Below, piece after piece: positions 35,770 through 44,467 of a stretch of 64,000 nt of DNA. The stretch's first letter is position 1; each line of letters starts with the position of its first letter. The notes under the pieces were generated by a model that was given only the letters and a program-made list of their open reading frames with translations, was not told the DNA's origin and ran no database searches. The translations under genes were made by a program, and so were the position numbers. This DNA is from Paraburkholderia panacisoli (lineage in GTDB: Bacteria; Pseudomonadota; Gammaproteobacteria; Burkholderiales; Burkholderiaceae). The stretch lies in contig NZ_VTUZ01000021.1 in NCBI RefSeq assembly GCF_008369935.1, forward strand, positions 101,734 to 165,733. Direction: 5' to 3'.

Positions 35770-36858
35770 TCAGTTCGCGCGCCGTCCCGTCGCCGGATCG
35801 AAGAAATGCAGATGCCGCGCCGGCAGCGCCACTTGCAGCAAGTCGCCCGCCGCCGGCCGATGTGCGTGCGGCAAGCGCACCGTCACATCGTGTTTGCCCC
35901 AGCGGCCGTGCGCGAGGTTGTCCGCGCCGAGCAGTTCGCACGAATCGACGGTGAGCGTCGCGTGCGCGGCGTCCGCCTGCTCCGGGCTCATATGCTCCGG
36001 GCGAATCCCGAGCGTCCATTCGCGTCCCTTGGCGACTTCGCGGCCGATCGACGCCACGCCCGTCAGCGGCAGCCTCGGACCGTTGCCGGCGACATCGAAC
36101 GTCGCGCCGTCATCCGACACGCGGCCTTCGAGCAGATTCATCCCCGGCGAACCGATGAAGCTCGCGACGAACACCGTGGCCGGCCGCTCATAAACCTCGG
36201 TCGGCGCGCCGATCTGTTCGGCGTGGCCCTTGTTCATCACGATCACACGCTGCGCCAGCGTCATCGCTTCGATCTGATCGTGCGTCACGTACAGGCTCGT
36301 GGTGGCGAGGCGCGCGTGCAGCCGCTGGATTTCGAGGCGCATCTGCACACGCAAACGCGCGTCGAGATTCGACAACGGTTCGTCAAACAGAAACACCGCC
36401 GGCTCGCGCACGATCGCGCGGCCCATCGCGACGCGCTGCCGCTGGCCGCCGGACAACTCGCGCGGCTTGCGTTGCAACAGCGCTTCGAGTTCGAGAATCT
36501 GCGCGGCGGCCCCTACGCGCTTCGCGATCTGCGCGCGCTCGACGCCCGCGATCTTCAGCGCGTAGCCCATGTTCTCGGCCACGCTCATATGCGGGTACAG
36601 CGCGTAGTTCTGGAACACCATCGCGATGTTGCGGTCCTTCGGCTCCAGCGCGTTGACCACTTTGCCCGCGATCGAGATGCGCCCGTCGGAGATGCGTTCG
36701 AGTCCCGCGACCATCCGCAGCAATGTGGACTTGCCGCAGCCGGACGGACCCACCATCACGACGAACTCGCCGTCGGCCACGTCCACGTCGATCCCGTGCA
36801 GCACGAACTGTTTGCCGTCGTAGGTTTTTTTAACGCCTTGCAGAGTCAGTGCAGCCAT
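35770..36858 (-). CDS. ugpC: sn-Glycerol-3-phosphate ABC transporter ATP-binding protein
   Basis: 362 residues. The nucleotide-binding domain has Walker A GPSGCGKST (about 37-45), signature LSGGQRQRVAMGRA and Walker B VFLFDEPLSNLD. A C-terminal MOI/TOBE domain (about 240-360) is of the MalK/UgpC type. It powers uptake of sn-glycerol-3-phosphate and its diesters together with UgpA, UgpE and UgpB encoded upstream in the same operon. It is the last of the four genes and ends 286 bp before ettA. Confidence 0.94.
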   Translation of the reverse strand: MAALTLQGVKKTYDGKQFVLHGIDVDVADGEFVVMVGPSGCGKSTLLRMVAGLERISDGRISIAGKVVNALEPKDRNIAMVFQNYALYPHMSVAENMGYALKIAGVERAQIAKRVGAAAQILELEALLQRKPRELSGGQRQRVAMGRAIVREPAVFLFDEPLSNLDARLRVQMRLEIQRLHARLATTSLYVTHDQIEAMTLAQRVIVMNKGHAEQIGAPTEVYERPATVFVASFIGSPGMNLLEGRVSDDGATFDVAGNGPRLPLTGVASIGREVAKGREWTLGIRPEHMSPEQADAAHATLTVDSCELLGADNLAHGRWGKHDVTVRLPHAHRPAAGDLLQVALPARHLHFFDPATGRRAN

Positions 36859-36942
36859 GCCGTTTTAGCCTTTCGTTACGTGCCGCGTTCGCGCGGTATT
36901 GGGTATTCGAATGTCGGAAGAAGCTCGCCCGGGCGACGCGGA

Positions 36943-37788
36943 TTACTTCTCCGAATCCACCAGCCCGCGCACGAACCAGCGCTGCATCGTCAGCACGACC
37001 GCGAGCGGCGGCAGCATCGCGAGCAGTGTCGCGGTCATCACGAGATGCCATTCGGTCGCGGTGTCGCCGGACGCGATCATGCTTCTGATGCCGACCACGG
37101 CGGTCGTCAGCGACTGCTGGCTCGTAATCAGGATCGGCCACAGATACTGATTCCAGCCGTAAATGAACGTGATCACGAAGAGCGCCGCCATGTTCGTCTT
37201 GGACAGCGGCAACACGACGTCCCAGAAGAAGCGCATCGCGCCCGCGCCGTCGATGCGCGCCGCTTCCATCAATTCGTCCGGCAGCGTCATGAAGAACTGG
37301 CGGAACAGGAACGTCGCCGTGGCCGATGCGATCAGCGGCAACGTCAAACCGCTGTACGTATTGCTCAGATGCATCGACGACACGACCTGCACGGTCGGGA
37401 AGATCCGCACTTCGACCGGCAGCATCAGCGTGACGAAGATCAGCCAGAACGCAAACGTGCGAAACGGAAAGCGGAAGAACACGATCGCGTAGGCGGAGAT
37501 CATCGACACGGCAATCTTGCCGATCGAAATCACCAGCGCCATCACGAGGCTGTTGAACAGCATCCGCCCGAACGGCGCCGCCGCATTGCCGCTGCCGTGC
37601 GACCAGACGGTCGCGATGTTCTCGAACAGATGCGTGCTCGGCACGAGCGACAGCGGCACGCTGAACACTTCATGCTCGCTCATCGTCGCCGCGCAGAACG
37701 CGACGTACACGGGAAACACCACCAGCGCGACGCCGAGTATCAGCACCGCGTGGCAGAAGAGGTCGAAACCGCGGCGGTTTTCGATCAT
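36943..37788 (-). CDS. ugpE: sn-Glycerol-3-phosphate ABC transporter permease
   Basis: 281 residues with six membrane spans. The EAA loop that contacts the ATPase is EAARIDGAGAMRFFWDVVLP (around residue 196), the binding-protein-dependent permease signature. It pairs with UgpA to form the channel. Its ATG overlaps the ugpA stop codon by 4 bp (37785-37788), indicating translational coupling. Confidence 0.94.
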   Translation of the reverse strand: MIENRRGFDLFCHAVLILGVALVVFPVYVAFCAATMSEHEVFSVPLSLVPSTHLFENIATVWSHGSGNAAAPFGRMLFNSLVMALVISIGKIAVSMISAYAIVFFRFPFRTFAFWLIFVTLMLPVEVRIFPTVQVVSSMHLSNTYSGLTLPLIASATATFLFRQFFMTLPDELMEAARIDGAGAMRFFWDVVLPLSKTNMAALFVITFIYGWNQYLWPILITSQQSLTTAVVGIRSMIASGDTATEWHLVMTATLLAMLPPLAVVLTMQRWFVRGLVDSEK

Positions 37789-38669
37789 GAGTATTGAACC
37801 CGGCGTTCGATGAAGCGGAATTGCACGACCGTCAGCGCGACGACGATCACCATCAGGATCACCGACTGCGCGCCCGAGCTGCCGATGTCAAGCCCCTGGA
37901 AACCTTCGGCGAAGATCTTGTAGATCAGCGTGCGGGTCGCTTGAGCGGGGCCGCCGCCGGTGGCGGCGTCGATCACGGGGAAGGTGTCGAAGAACGCGTA
38001 GGTGATGTTGATCACCAGCAGGAAGAAACTGGTGGGCGACAACAACGGCAGCGCGATGCCGAAGAAGCGCCGCACCGGACCGGCGCCGTCGATCGCGGCC
38101 GCTTCGATCAGCGAGCGCGGGATCGCCTGCAAGCCCGCATAGAAGAACAGGAAGTTATAGCTGACCTGTTTCCAGACCGACGCGAGCACCACCAGAAACA
38201 TCGCCTGGCCCGCGTTCAACGCGTGATTCCACACGATGCCGTACTTCGCCAGCGCGTAGGTGACGAGGCCGATGCTCGGATTGAACAGGAACGACCACAG
38301 CACCGCGGCGATGGCGGGCGCGACCGCATAAGGCCAGATCAGCAGCGTCTGGTAGGTCTTCGCGCCGCGCGTCACGCGATCCGCGCAGACTGCCAGCAAC
38401 AGCGAGATCACGAGCCCCGACACGGTGACGAGCGCGCAGAAGATCAGCGTCGTATTGAACGAGGACAGATAGAGCGGATCGGCGAGCAATTGCCTGAAGT
38501 TCGCGAGTCCGACGAATTCGCTCGACGTGCCGAACGCATCCTGGCTTTGCGTGGATTGCCAGAGCGCCTCGCCGGCCGGCCACAGGAAGAACAGCAGCGT
38601 GATCGCGAGTTGCGGCGCGACGAGCAGATAGGGCAGCAGGCTGGTGCCGAAGCTGGAGCGCTTTTCCAT
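37785..38669 (-). CDS. ugpA: sn-Glycerol-3-phosphate ABC transporter permease
   Basis: 294 residues from the ATG at 38669. There are six membrane spans, and the EAA loop reads EAAAIDGAGPVRRFFGIALP. It forms the membrane channel with UgpE. It follows ugpB by 70 bp on the same strand. An upstream in-frame ATG (38693) would add eight residues without a clear site. Confidence 0.94.
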   Translation of the reverse strand: MEKRSSFGTSLLPYLLVAPQLAITLLFFLWPAGEALWQSTQSQDAFGTSSEFVGLANFRQLLADPLYLSSFNTTLIFCALVTVSGLVISLLLAVCADRVTRGAKTYQTLLIWPYAVAPAIAAVLWSFLFNPSIGLVTYALAKYGIVWNHALNAGQAMFLVVLASVWKQVSYNFLFFYAGLQAIPRSLIEAAAIDGAGPVRRFFGIALPLLSPTSFFLLVINITYAFFDTFPVIDAATGGGPAQATRTLIYKIFAEGFQGLDIGSSGAQSVILMVIVVALTVVQFRFIERRVQYS

Positions 38670-38739
38670 CGAGGATTCCAAGGTTGGCTGCAACCACGGG
38701 TTCCGGCGCGAGCGCGCCGGGACCGTACCGGCGAATGCC

Positions 38740-40065
38740 TTAGTTGCCGGCTTTTTCGAATCGGCGCAGCAGCTCGTCGCCGCGCGATACCGACGCGTCG
38801 AGCGCCTCCTGCGGCGTCTTCTTCTGTGCCCACACCTGTTCGAGTTCTTCGTCGATCACCGTGCGGATCTGCGGCATGTTGCCCAGACGCAAGCCCTTCG
38901 TGAACGGCAGCGGCGGCTTGTTGAGCATCTGCCGGATCGCGGTGTCGCTGCCGGGATTCTTTTCGTAGAAGCCTTGCTGGCGAGTCAGGTCATACGCGGC
39001 GGTCGTGACCGGCAGGTAGCCCGTGTCCTGATGCCACTTCGCGGCCACCGGCGGCGAACTCAGATACGAGAGGAATTTCGCCACGCCCTTGTAGACTGCC
39101 GGGTCCTTGCCCGACAACACCCACAGGCTCGCCCCGCCGATGATCGCGTTCTGCGGCGCGCCTTTCACGTTCACGTCGTACGGCATCATGCCGGTGCCGA
39201 AATTGAACTTCGCGTACTTCTTGATCGTGGCGAGCGAGCCGGACGAGTTCGTGATGATCCCGCAGTCGCCGCTATAGAACTTCGACACCGGTTCGTCCTT
39301 GCGGCCGACATAGGTGAAGGTGCCGTCTTTCTGCATGTTCTGCAGGAACTGGATGTGCGCGATCTGCAGTGGCTTGTTGAATTCGAGCTGTGCGTCGAGT
39401 CCGTCGAAACCATTGTTCTTCGACGCGAACGGCGCGGCATGCCACGCGCTGTAGTTCTCGAGCTGAATCCAGCTCTGCCAGCCCGACGAATAGCCGCATG
39501 CCATGCCCGACGCTTTCAGCTTCTGCGCGTCGGTCTGCAACTCGGCCCAGGTTTTCGGCGGCTGGTTCGGGTCGAGGCCGGCTTTCTTGAATGCGTCCTT
39601 GTTGTAGTAGAGCACCGGCGTCGAGCTGTTGAACGGCATCGAGATCAGCTGGCCCGTTTTGGCGTCGCTGTAATAGCTCGCGATGGTCGGCACGAACGCC
39701 TTCTGGTCGAGCGGTACGCCCGCTTGCTTGAACACTTCCGTGACCGGGACCACGGCCTTCTTCGCCTGCATCATCGTGGCGGTGCCGACTTCGTAGACTT
39801 GCAGAATGGCCGGTGCGTTGCCGCTGCGATACGCGGCGATGCCGGCCGCGAGCGTCTGGTCATAAGTGCCCTTGAACACCGGCACGATCTTGTAGTCGCT
39901 TTGCGACGCGTTGAAGTCGTTGGCGATATCGTTCAGACGTTCGCCCAGCGCAGCTTCCATCGCGTGCCAGAACTGGATTTCAGTGGCAGCATGGGCAGTC
40001 TGGCTGATGCCGATACCCAATACGGCGGCAACGGATAGCGAACGGAACAGCGGCTTGCAATTCAT
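38740..40065 (-). CDS. ugpB: sn-Glycerol-3-phosphate ABC transporter substrate-binding protein
   Basis: 441 residues from the ATG at 40065. A signal peptide (MNCKPLFRSLSVAAVLGIGI, cleavage after AHA at about residue 26) is followed by a family-1 periplasmic binding protein fold starting TEIQFWHAMEAALGERLNDI, characteristic of UgpB. It captures glycerol-3-phosphate and glycerophosphodiesters in the periplasm. It is the first gene of the ugpBAEC operon. In E. coli this system is controlled by PhoB. I do not see a complete Pho box upstream, only single half-site-like sequences. Confidence 0.94.
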   Translation of the reverse strand: MNCKPLFRSLSVAAVLGIGISQTAHAATEIQFWHAMEAALGERLNDIANDFNASQSDYKIVPVFKGTYDQTLAAGIAAYRSGNAPAILQVYEVGTATMMQAKKAVVPVTEVFKQAGVPLDQKAFVPTIASYYSDAKTGQLISMPFNSSTPVLYYNKDAFKKAGLDPNQPPKTWAELQTDAQKLKASGMACGYSSGWQSWIQLENYSAWHAAPFASKNNGFDGLDAQLEFNKPLQIAHIQFLQNMQKDGTFTYVGRKDEPVSKFYSGDCGIITNSSGSLATIKKYAKFNFGTGMMPYDVNVKGAPQNAIIGGASLWVLSGKDPAVYKGVAKFLSYLSSPPVAAKWHQDTGYLPVTTAAYDLTRQQGFYEKNPGSDTAIRQMLNKPPLPFTKGLRLGNMPQIRTVIDEELEQVWAQKKTPQEALDASVSRGDELLRRFEKAGN

Positions 40066-40154
40066 CGATTTTGTCTCCCATGCAAAGCTGTCGATCGGAG
40101 TTAACGCTTCAGCGCTTACTCCGATCACAGATGGTACGGAACGGGCGCGAATGC

Positions 40155-40198
40155 GAATCGCGCGATTCTATTTGTGTTCGATGACATTCCGGCGTCAT
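40155..40198. promoter_or_regulatory. Two palindromes upstream of ugpB
   Basis: GAATCGCGCGATTC (40155-40168) is perfectly self-complementary. ATGAC (40181-40185) and GTCAT (40194-40198) are inverted around 8 bp. They lie 90-133 bp upstream of the ugpB ATG, where operators would be expected. The binding protein is unknown. Confidence 0.4.
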
Positions 40199-40409
40199 GG
40201 ACCAGGCGGCGCGGGCCGCGTTCGACGGGCGTCGGAAGGCGCAATTTAACATCGGCGGTCATTAAACGGAAATTATCGGGGCGGTATCGCGGGGGGGGGG
40301 CGGGGCGGCCCGCGGTGGGGAGATGCTACGGAATAGCGTGTGGTCACCGGGGGCTTTGGGCGAGGTGCGTGGGGATCGTCCGCGTTCCCGTGCGATTGGG
40401 CGACGGCAA

Positions 40410-40436
40410 TAAAAAAGCCCGCTGGAAGCGGGCTTC
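40410..40436 (-). terminator. Intrinsic terminator after ychF
   Basis: On the minus strand AAGCCCGCT pairs with AGCGGGCTT around a 3-nt loop, followed by a run of T (the A-run at 40411-40416 on the plus strand). Confidence 0.85.
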
Positions 40437-40469
40437 TCTATACGCGCATGCTGTGCACCTGAACCTTGA

Positions 40470-41564
40470 TCAGACGTTGAACAGGAAGTTCATCACGTCG
40501 CCGTCGTGCACGACGTATTCCTTGCCTTCAGCGCGCATCTTGCCGGCTTCCTTCGCGCCTTGCTCACCCTTGTAGGTGATGAAGTCATTGAACGCGATCG
40601 TCTGCGCGCGAATGAAGCCGCGCTCGAAGTCGGTGTGGATCGCACCCGCCGCTTGCGGCGCGGTGTCGCCGATATGGATCGTCCACGCGCGCACTTCCTT
40701 CACGCCGGCCGTGAAGTAAGTTTGCAGGCCGAGCAGCTTGAAACCCGCGCGGATCACGCGGTTCAGGCCCGGCTCTTCCATGCCCATGTCGGCGAGGAAC
40801 ACTTGCATGTCGGCTTCGTCCAGGTCGGCGATTTCCGCTTCGATCGCCGCGCACACGGCCACCACCGGCGCATTCTCGCCCGCCGCGAATTTCGTCACCG
40901 CGTCCAGATGCGGGTTGTTATGGAAGCCGTCGTCTTTCACGTTGGCCACGTACATGGTCGGCTTGGCGGTGATCAGGCAGAACGGCTTGAGCGTCGCCTT
41001 TTCCTCGTCCGTCAGATCGAGCGCACGGACCGGCTTGGCCTGGTCGAGCTGCGCGCGCACCTTTTCCAGCACGGCGGCGTTCCTGGCGGCATCCTTGTCG
41101 TTGCCCGACTTGGCGGCCTTCGAATAGCGCGTCAGCGCCTTTTCGACGGTGGCCAGGTCGGCCAGCGCCAGTTCGGTGTTGATCACTTCGATATCCGACA
41201 GCGGATCGATCTTGTTCGCGACGTGAATCACGTTGTCGTCTTCGAAGCAGCGCACCACGTGCGTGATCGCGTCGGTTTCGCGGATGTTCGCGAGGAACTG
41301 GTTGCCGAGGCCTTCGCCTTTGCTCGCGCCCGCCACGAGACCCGCGATGTCGACGAATTCCACCACCGCCGGCAGGATGCGCTCCGGTTTGACGATGTCG
41401 GCGAGCGCATTCAGACGCGCGTCCGGCACCTCGACCACGCCGACATTCGGCTCGATCGTGCAGAACGGATAGTTTTCGGCGGCGATGCCCGCCTTGGTCA
41501 GCGCGTTGAACAGGGTGGACTTGCCGACGTTAGGCAGGCCGACGATGCCGCATTTGAGGCTCAT
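40470..41564 (-). CDS. ychF: Redox-regulated Obg-like ATPase YchF
   Basis: 364 residues. G1 is GIVGLPNVGKSTLFNALT at the start, G3 is DIAGLV, and the G4 position is NVKD rather than NKxD, which explains the ATP preference of this family. A TGS domain fills the C terminus (VRAWTIHIGDTAPQAAGAIH). It binds ribosomes and affects oxidative stress responses in E. coli. It is a single gene, divergent from the hypothetical gene at 41919. Confidence 0.96.
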   Translation of the reverse strand: MSLKCGIVGLPNVGKSTLFNALTKAGIAAENYPFCTIEPNVGVVEVPDARLNALADIVKPERILPAVVEFVDIAGLVAGASKGEGLGNQFLANIRETDAITHVVRCFEDDNVIHVANKIDPLSDIEVINTELALADLATVEKALTRYSKAAKSGNDKDAARNAAVLEKVRAQLDQAKPVRALDLTDEEKATLKPFCLITAKPTMYVANVKDDGFHNNPHLDAVTKFAAGENAPVVAVCAAIEAEIADLDEADMQVFLADMGMEEPGLNRVIRAGFKLLGLQTYFTAGVKEVRAWTIHIGDTAPQAAGAIHTDFERGFIRAQTIAFNDFITYKGEQGAKEAGKMRAEGKEYVVHDGDVMNFLFNV

Positions 41565-41918
41565 GGGAATCCTTCAGTGAATCAGTAAGTTGCGTGATGC
41601 GCTCGACGCCGTGTGCGGATTCGGGAAGCCAGCGCGTCTGGCGTGGCGCGGCAATCGTGGCGGAGCGGGACAAGTCACCGAATCGGGGCGTTGGCTCAAC
41701 GATTGAGTGCGAGTTTTCACGGAAAGCGCAATTGTAACCCGTTCGGATCGGCTTACCGTTGCGGCGGCGGGAAAGCGAGGCTGGCCGGGCAGCGGGCGCG
41801 ACCGCAGTAACACCACGCTGCCGGCCCCCGCCCGCAATCCATTTCCTCAGCCGATTTCTTTAAGGTCGCTGTAAAATTATCAGTTCAGGGCCGCTAGAGC
41901 TCTCTCCGGGGAAAAGGC
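41565..41918. other. 354-bp divergent intergenic region
   Basis: It separates ychF from the 120-residue hypothetical gene. I see no convincing promoter, hairpin or gene in it, apart from the ribosome binding site GGGGAAAAGG before 41919. Confidence 0.4.
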
Positions 41919-42281
41919 ATGCGCATAGTTGGATGGTTGGTAACGGGTTTGGCCGTGGTGCTGGCAGGCGGCGCCGTCGCGACATGGCTGGCGCCGGGCT
42001 TCGACGAGGCTCAGGCGAACACGGACCGGCAGACCGTCGAGTGCCTGACGAACCGCCTGACGGCAGACGACCAGGCGCAGATCGCGCAATTCGCCGATAA
42101 AAACGACTTCGAGTCATTGTGGCGCGTGTACGACCGCGTGTTCCCGGATTGCGCCGTGCGGGGCGACCAGCGCGAGCGCAAAGCCCAGCTCGAAGCGAGC
42201 GCGTGGAGCATCCTGCAATCGGACCGCAAATTCATGCGCCTGCGCGAGGCGAATGCGGCGCTGGCGTCGGGTGCGCATTAA
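41919..42281 (+). CDS. Hypothetical protein with N-terminal membrane anchor or signal
   Basis: 120 residues. It starts MRIVGWLVTGLAVVLAGGAV, a hydrophobic helix that may be a signal peptide or anchor, followed by a soluble charged region (TVECLTNRLTADDQAQIAQF, ESLWRVYDRVFPDC) with two Cys. I do not recognise a family. A good GGGGAAAAGG site precedes the ATG. It is followed 81 bp later by the UbiH-type hydroxylase and dsbC, and an envelope location of the product would fit DsbC's compartment. Confidence 0.7.
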   Translation: MRIVGWLVTGLAVVLAGGAVATWLAPGFDEAQANTDRQTVECLTNRLTADDQAQIAQFADKNDFESLWRVYDRVFPDCAVRGDQRERKAQLEASAWSILQSDRKFMRLREANAALASGAH

Positions 42282-42362
42282 CCTGAGCTCCGCGGTTTCT
42301 CCCGGCGCAAATGCCGCATGCGCCGATCCGTCCCCCGCAACCCCCGCAGCTATAATGCGCGG

Positions 42363-43535
42363 ATGAACGCACACCACCAGACCTTTGATGCCGCCGTGAT
42401 CGGCGGCGGGCTCGTCGGCAAGACCGCGGCGCTGGCGCTCACGCAAGGCGGCCTGCGCGTGGCGCTGCTCGCGCAGCCGTGCGCGGCGTTGCCCGCAGGC
42501 GCCGGGTTCGACTCGCGGGTCTACGCGTTGTCGGCGAGTTCGCAGGCGTTGCTGGAGCGCTTGCGGGTCTGGCAGGCGCTCGATCTGTCGCGGCTCGGGC
42601 CCGTCTACGACATGCGCGTCTACGGCGACGCGCACGCTGAGCTGCATTTCTCCGCGTTTCAGGCCTCGGTGCCGCAACTGGCGTGGATCGTCGAATCGTC
42701 GGTGATCGAGCGCGCGCTGGATGCGGCGCTGCGCTTTCAGCCGAATCTCACGTGGATCGACACGCGCGCTCAGGCGTTGGACTTCACCGCCGAAAGCGCG
42801 AGTGTGGGGCTCACGAACGGCAACGTCGTCGAAGCGGATCTGGTGGTCGGCGCGGACGGTGCGCATTCATGGGTGCGCGCGCAGATCGGCTCGAAGATGA
42901 ATCGGCGCGACTATCGGCAAACCGGCGTGGTCGCTAACTTCAAGGCGAGCAAGCCGCACGGCGAAACCGCCTACCAATGGTTCCGCGATGGCGAGATCGT
43001 CGCGCTGCTGCCGATGCCAGACGGTCATCTGTCGCTGGTCTGGTCGGCACGCACCGAGCACGCTGGGCAACTGCTCGCGCTCGATCCGGCGCAGCTCGCC
43101 GCCGAAGTGGAGCGCGTGAGCGGCGGCCAGTTCGGCGCGCTCGAATGCGTGACGCCCGCGCAAGGTTTTCCGCTCGCGCTGCAAACGGTGGACCGGCTGG
43201 TGGCGCCGCGCGTCGCGCTGGTCGGCGATGCCGCGCATCTGATTCACCCGCTGGCGGGGCAAGGCATGAACCTCGGTTTGCGCGACGTCGCGGCGCTCAC
43301 CGACACGGTCGCCGGCAAGGAATCGTTCCGCGATCTCGGCGACATGGTGCTGCTGCGCCGCTATGAACGCGCTCGCCGCGAAGACATCCGTGCGCTGATG
43401 ATCGCCACGGATGGCCTGCAAAAGCTCTTCGCGGTCCCCGGTCCGTTCGCCAAGGCGCTGCGCAATAGCGGCATGGCGTTCGTCGGCGCGCAGCCGTTCA
43501 TCAAGCGCTGGCTGGTGTCGGCCGCGCTCGGATAA
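42363..43535 (+). CDS. UbiH/UbiF-type FAD-dependent hydroxylase
   Basis: 390 residues from the ATG at 42363. The FAD-binding start is DAAVIGGGLVGKTAALALTQ; the DG motif is VVGADGAHSWVRAQIG and the second FAD motif is GDAAHLIHPLAGQGMNLGLRD. These mark aromatic-ring hydroxylases of ubiquinone synthesis. Which ring position it hydroxylates cannot be decided from sequence alone. The start codon is preceded by a GCGG stretch without a strong site. It is followed by dsbC 110 bp later. Confidence 0.9.
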   Translation: MNAHHQTFDAAVIGGGLVGKTAALALTQGGLRVALLAQPCAALPAGAGFDSRVYALSASSQALLERLRVWQALDLSRLGPVYDMRVYGDAHAELHFSAFQASVPQLAWIVESSVIERALDAALRFQPNLTWIDTRAQALDFTAESASVGLTNGNVVEADLVVGADGAHSWVRAQIGSKMNRRDYRQTGVVANFKASKPHGETAYQWFRDGEIVALLPMPDGHLSLVWSARTEHAGQLLALDPAQLAAEVERVSGGQFGALECVTPAQGFPLALQTVDRLVAPRVALVGDAAHLIHPLAGQGMNLGLRDVAALTDTVAGKESFRDLGDMVLLRRYERARREDIRALMIATDGLQKLFAVPGPFAKALRNSGMAFVGAQPFIKRWLVSAALG

Positions 43536-43645
43536 CGCCGGGCGCGGTTTGCAACACAGGTATCATTGACGCATTGACACCGTTCCAGCCGGACCCGACA
43601 CGTGACACACCGCGCACGACGCGCGATCGAAACCAGGAATTCAGC

Positions 43646-44371
43646 ATGAAAAAATCCTTCCGCATGGTGGCCGGCGCGCTCGCGATCGCCGCCGTCACGA
43701 TCGGCTGCTCGGCGCAGGCCGACCAGGCCACCGACAAGCTCAAAGCCACGCTGCAATCGCGTCTGGCCGACGTGCAGATCAAGGGCATCACGAAGTCGCC
43801 GATCGCCGGGCTGTACGAAGTGAACCTCGGCACGCAGATCGTCTACAGCGACGCGAACGGCGATTACCTGCTGCTTGGCGACATGGTCGACGCGAAGACC
43901 CGCAAGAATCTGACCGAAGCGCGTTTGTCGGACACCAACCGCATCGATTTCGCGAGCCTGCCATTTGCGAACGCGGTGAAGGTCGTGCGGGGCAACGGCG
44001 CGCGCAAGATCGCCGTGTTCTCCGATCCGAACTGCCCGTACTGCAAGCAGCTTGAAACGTCGTTGAAGTCGCTCGACAACGTGACGGTCTACACGTTCCT
44101 GTATCCGGTTCTGTCGCCGGATTCGACGGCCAAGTCGAAGTCGATCTGGTGTTCTGCGGATCGCGCGAAAGCCTGGGAGTCGTGGATGCAGGACCATCAG
44201 GCGCCCACCGCCGCCGCCACCTGCGACACCGCCGCGATCTACAAGAACCTGGCGCTCGGTCACGCGATGAACGTCGAGGGCACGCCTACCGTGTTCCTCG
44301 CCGATGGCCGCCGCCTGCCTGGCGCCGTGCCGGCGGACCGGCTGGACAAGGAAATGTCCGCCGTGCATTGA
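43646..44371 (+). CDS. dsbC: Thiol:disulfide interchange protein DsbC
   Basis: 241 residues from the ATG at 43646. A signal peptide (MKKSFRMVAGALAIAAVTIG, cleavage likely after AQA near residue 24) is followed by the N-terminal dimerisation domain and a thioredoxin domain with the active site CPYC (Cys130, Cys133) in FSDPNCPYCKQLE. The cis-Pro is in VEGTPTVFLADG. It isomerises wrong disulfides in the periplasm. A hairpin follows at 44395. Confidence 0.94.
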   Translation: MKKSFRMVAGALAIAAVTIGCSAQADQATDKLKATLQSRLADVQIKGITKSPIAGLYEVNLGTQIVYSDANGDYLLLGDMVDAKTRKNLTEARLSDTNRIDFASLPFANAVKVVRGNGARKIAVFSDPNCPYCKQLETSLKSLDNVTVYTFLYPVLSPDSTAKSKSIWCSADRAKAWESWMQDHQAPTAAATCDTAAIYKNLALGHAMNVEGTPTVFLADGRRLPGAVPADRLDKEMSAVH

Positions 44372-44394
44372 GCACGCGGCACACGCAAAAAACG

Positions 44395-44420
44395 AGGAGG
44401 CGCGCAGAGCGCCTCCTTTC
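44395..44420. terminator. Hairpin after dsbC, candidate terminator
   Basis: AGGAGGCGC (44395-44403) pairs with GCGCCTCCT (44409-44417), loop GCAGA, followed by TTC on the plus strand. On the minus strand a T-run follows, so it is a better terminator in that direction, although no leftward gene is present. Confidence 0.5.
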
Positions 44421-44467
44421 GCATCGAGCCCCGCAGATTCCCGCCTCACACCTCCTACTCTCCGCCG

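Larger units (their letters stand above)
40066..40469. other. 404-bp intergenic region upstream of ugpB
   Basis: It holds a perfect palindrome GAATCGCGCGATTC (40155-40168), an inverted repeat ATGAC-N8-GTCAT (40181-40198) and a run of ten G (40291-40300). At the right end is the ychF terminator (40410-40436). No gene is recognisable. Confidence 0.55.

Noticed and set aside
35500..37797. A 765-codon plus-strand frame opposite ugpC and ugpE
   Set aside because: The minus-strand genes carry all ABC transporter motifs; the plus frame is Arg/His-rich and has no recognisable domain.
40066..40200. Pho box for ugpBAEC
   Set aside because: Only one TGTCAT-like half-site is present on the minus strand; a second half at the right spacing was not found.
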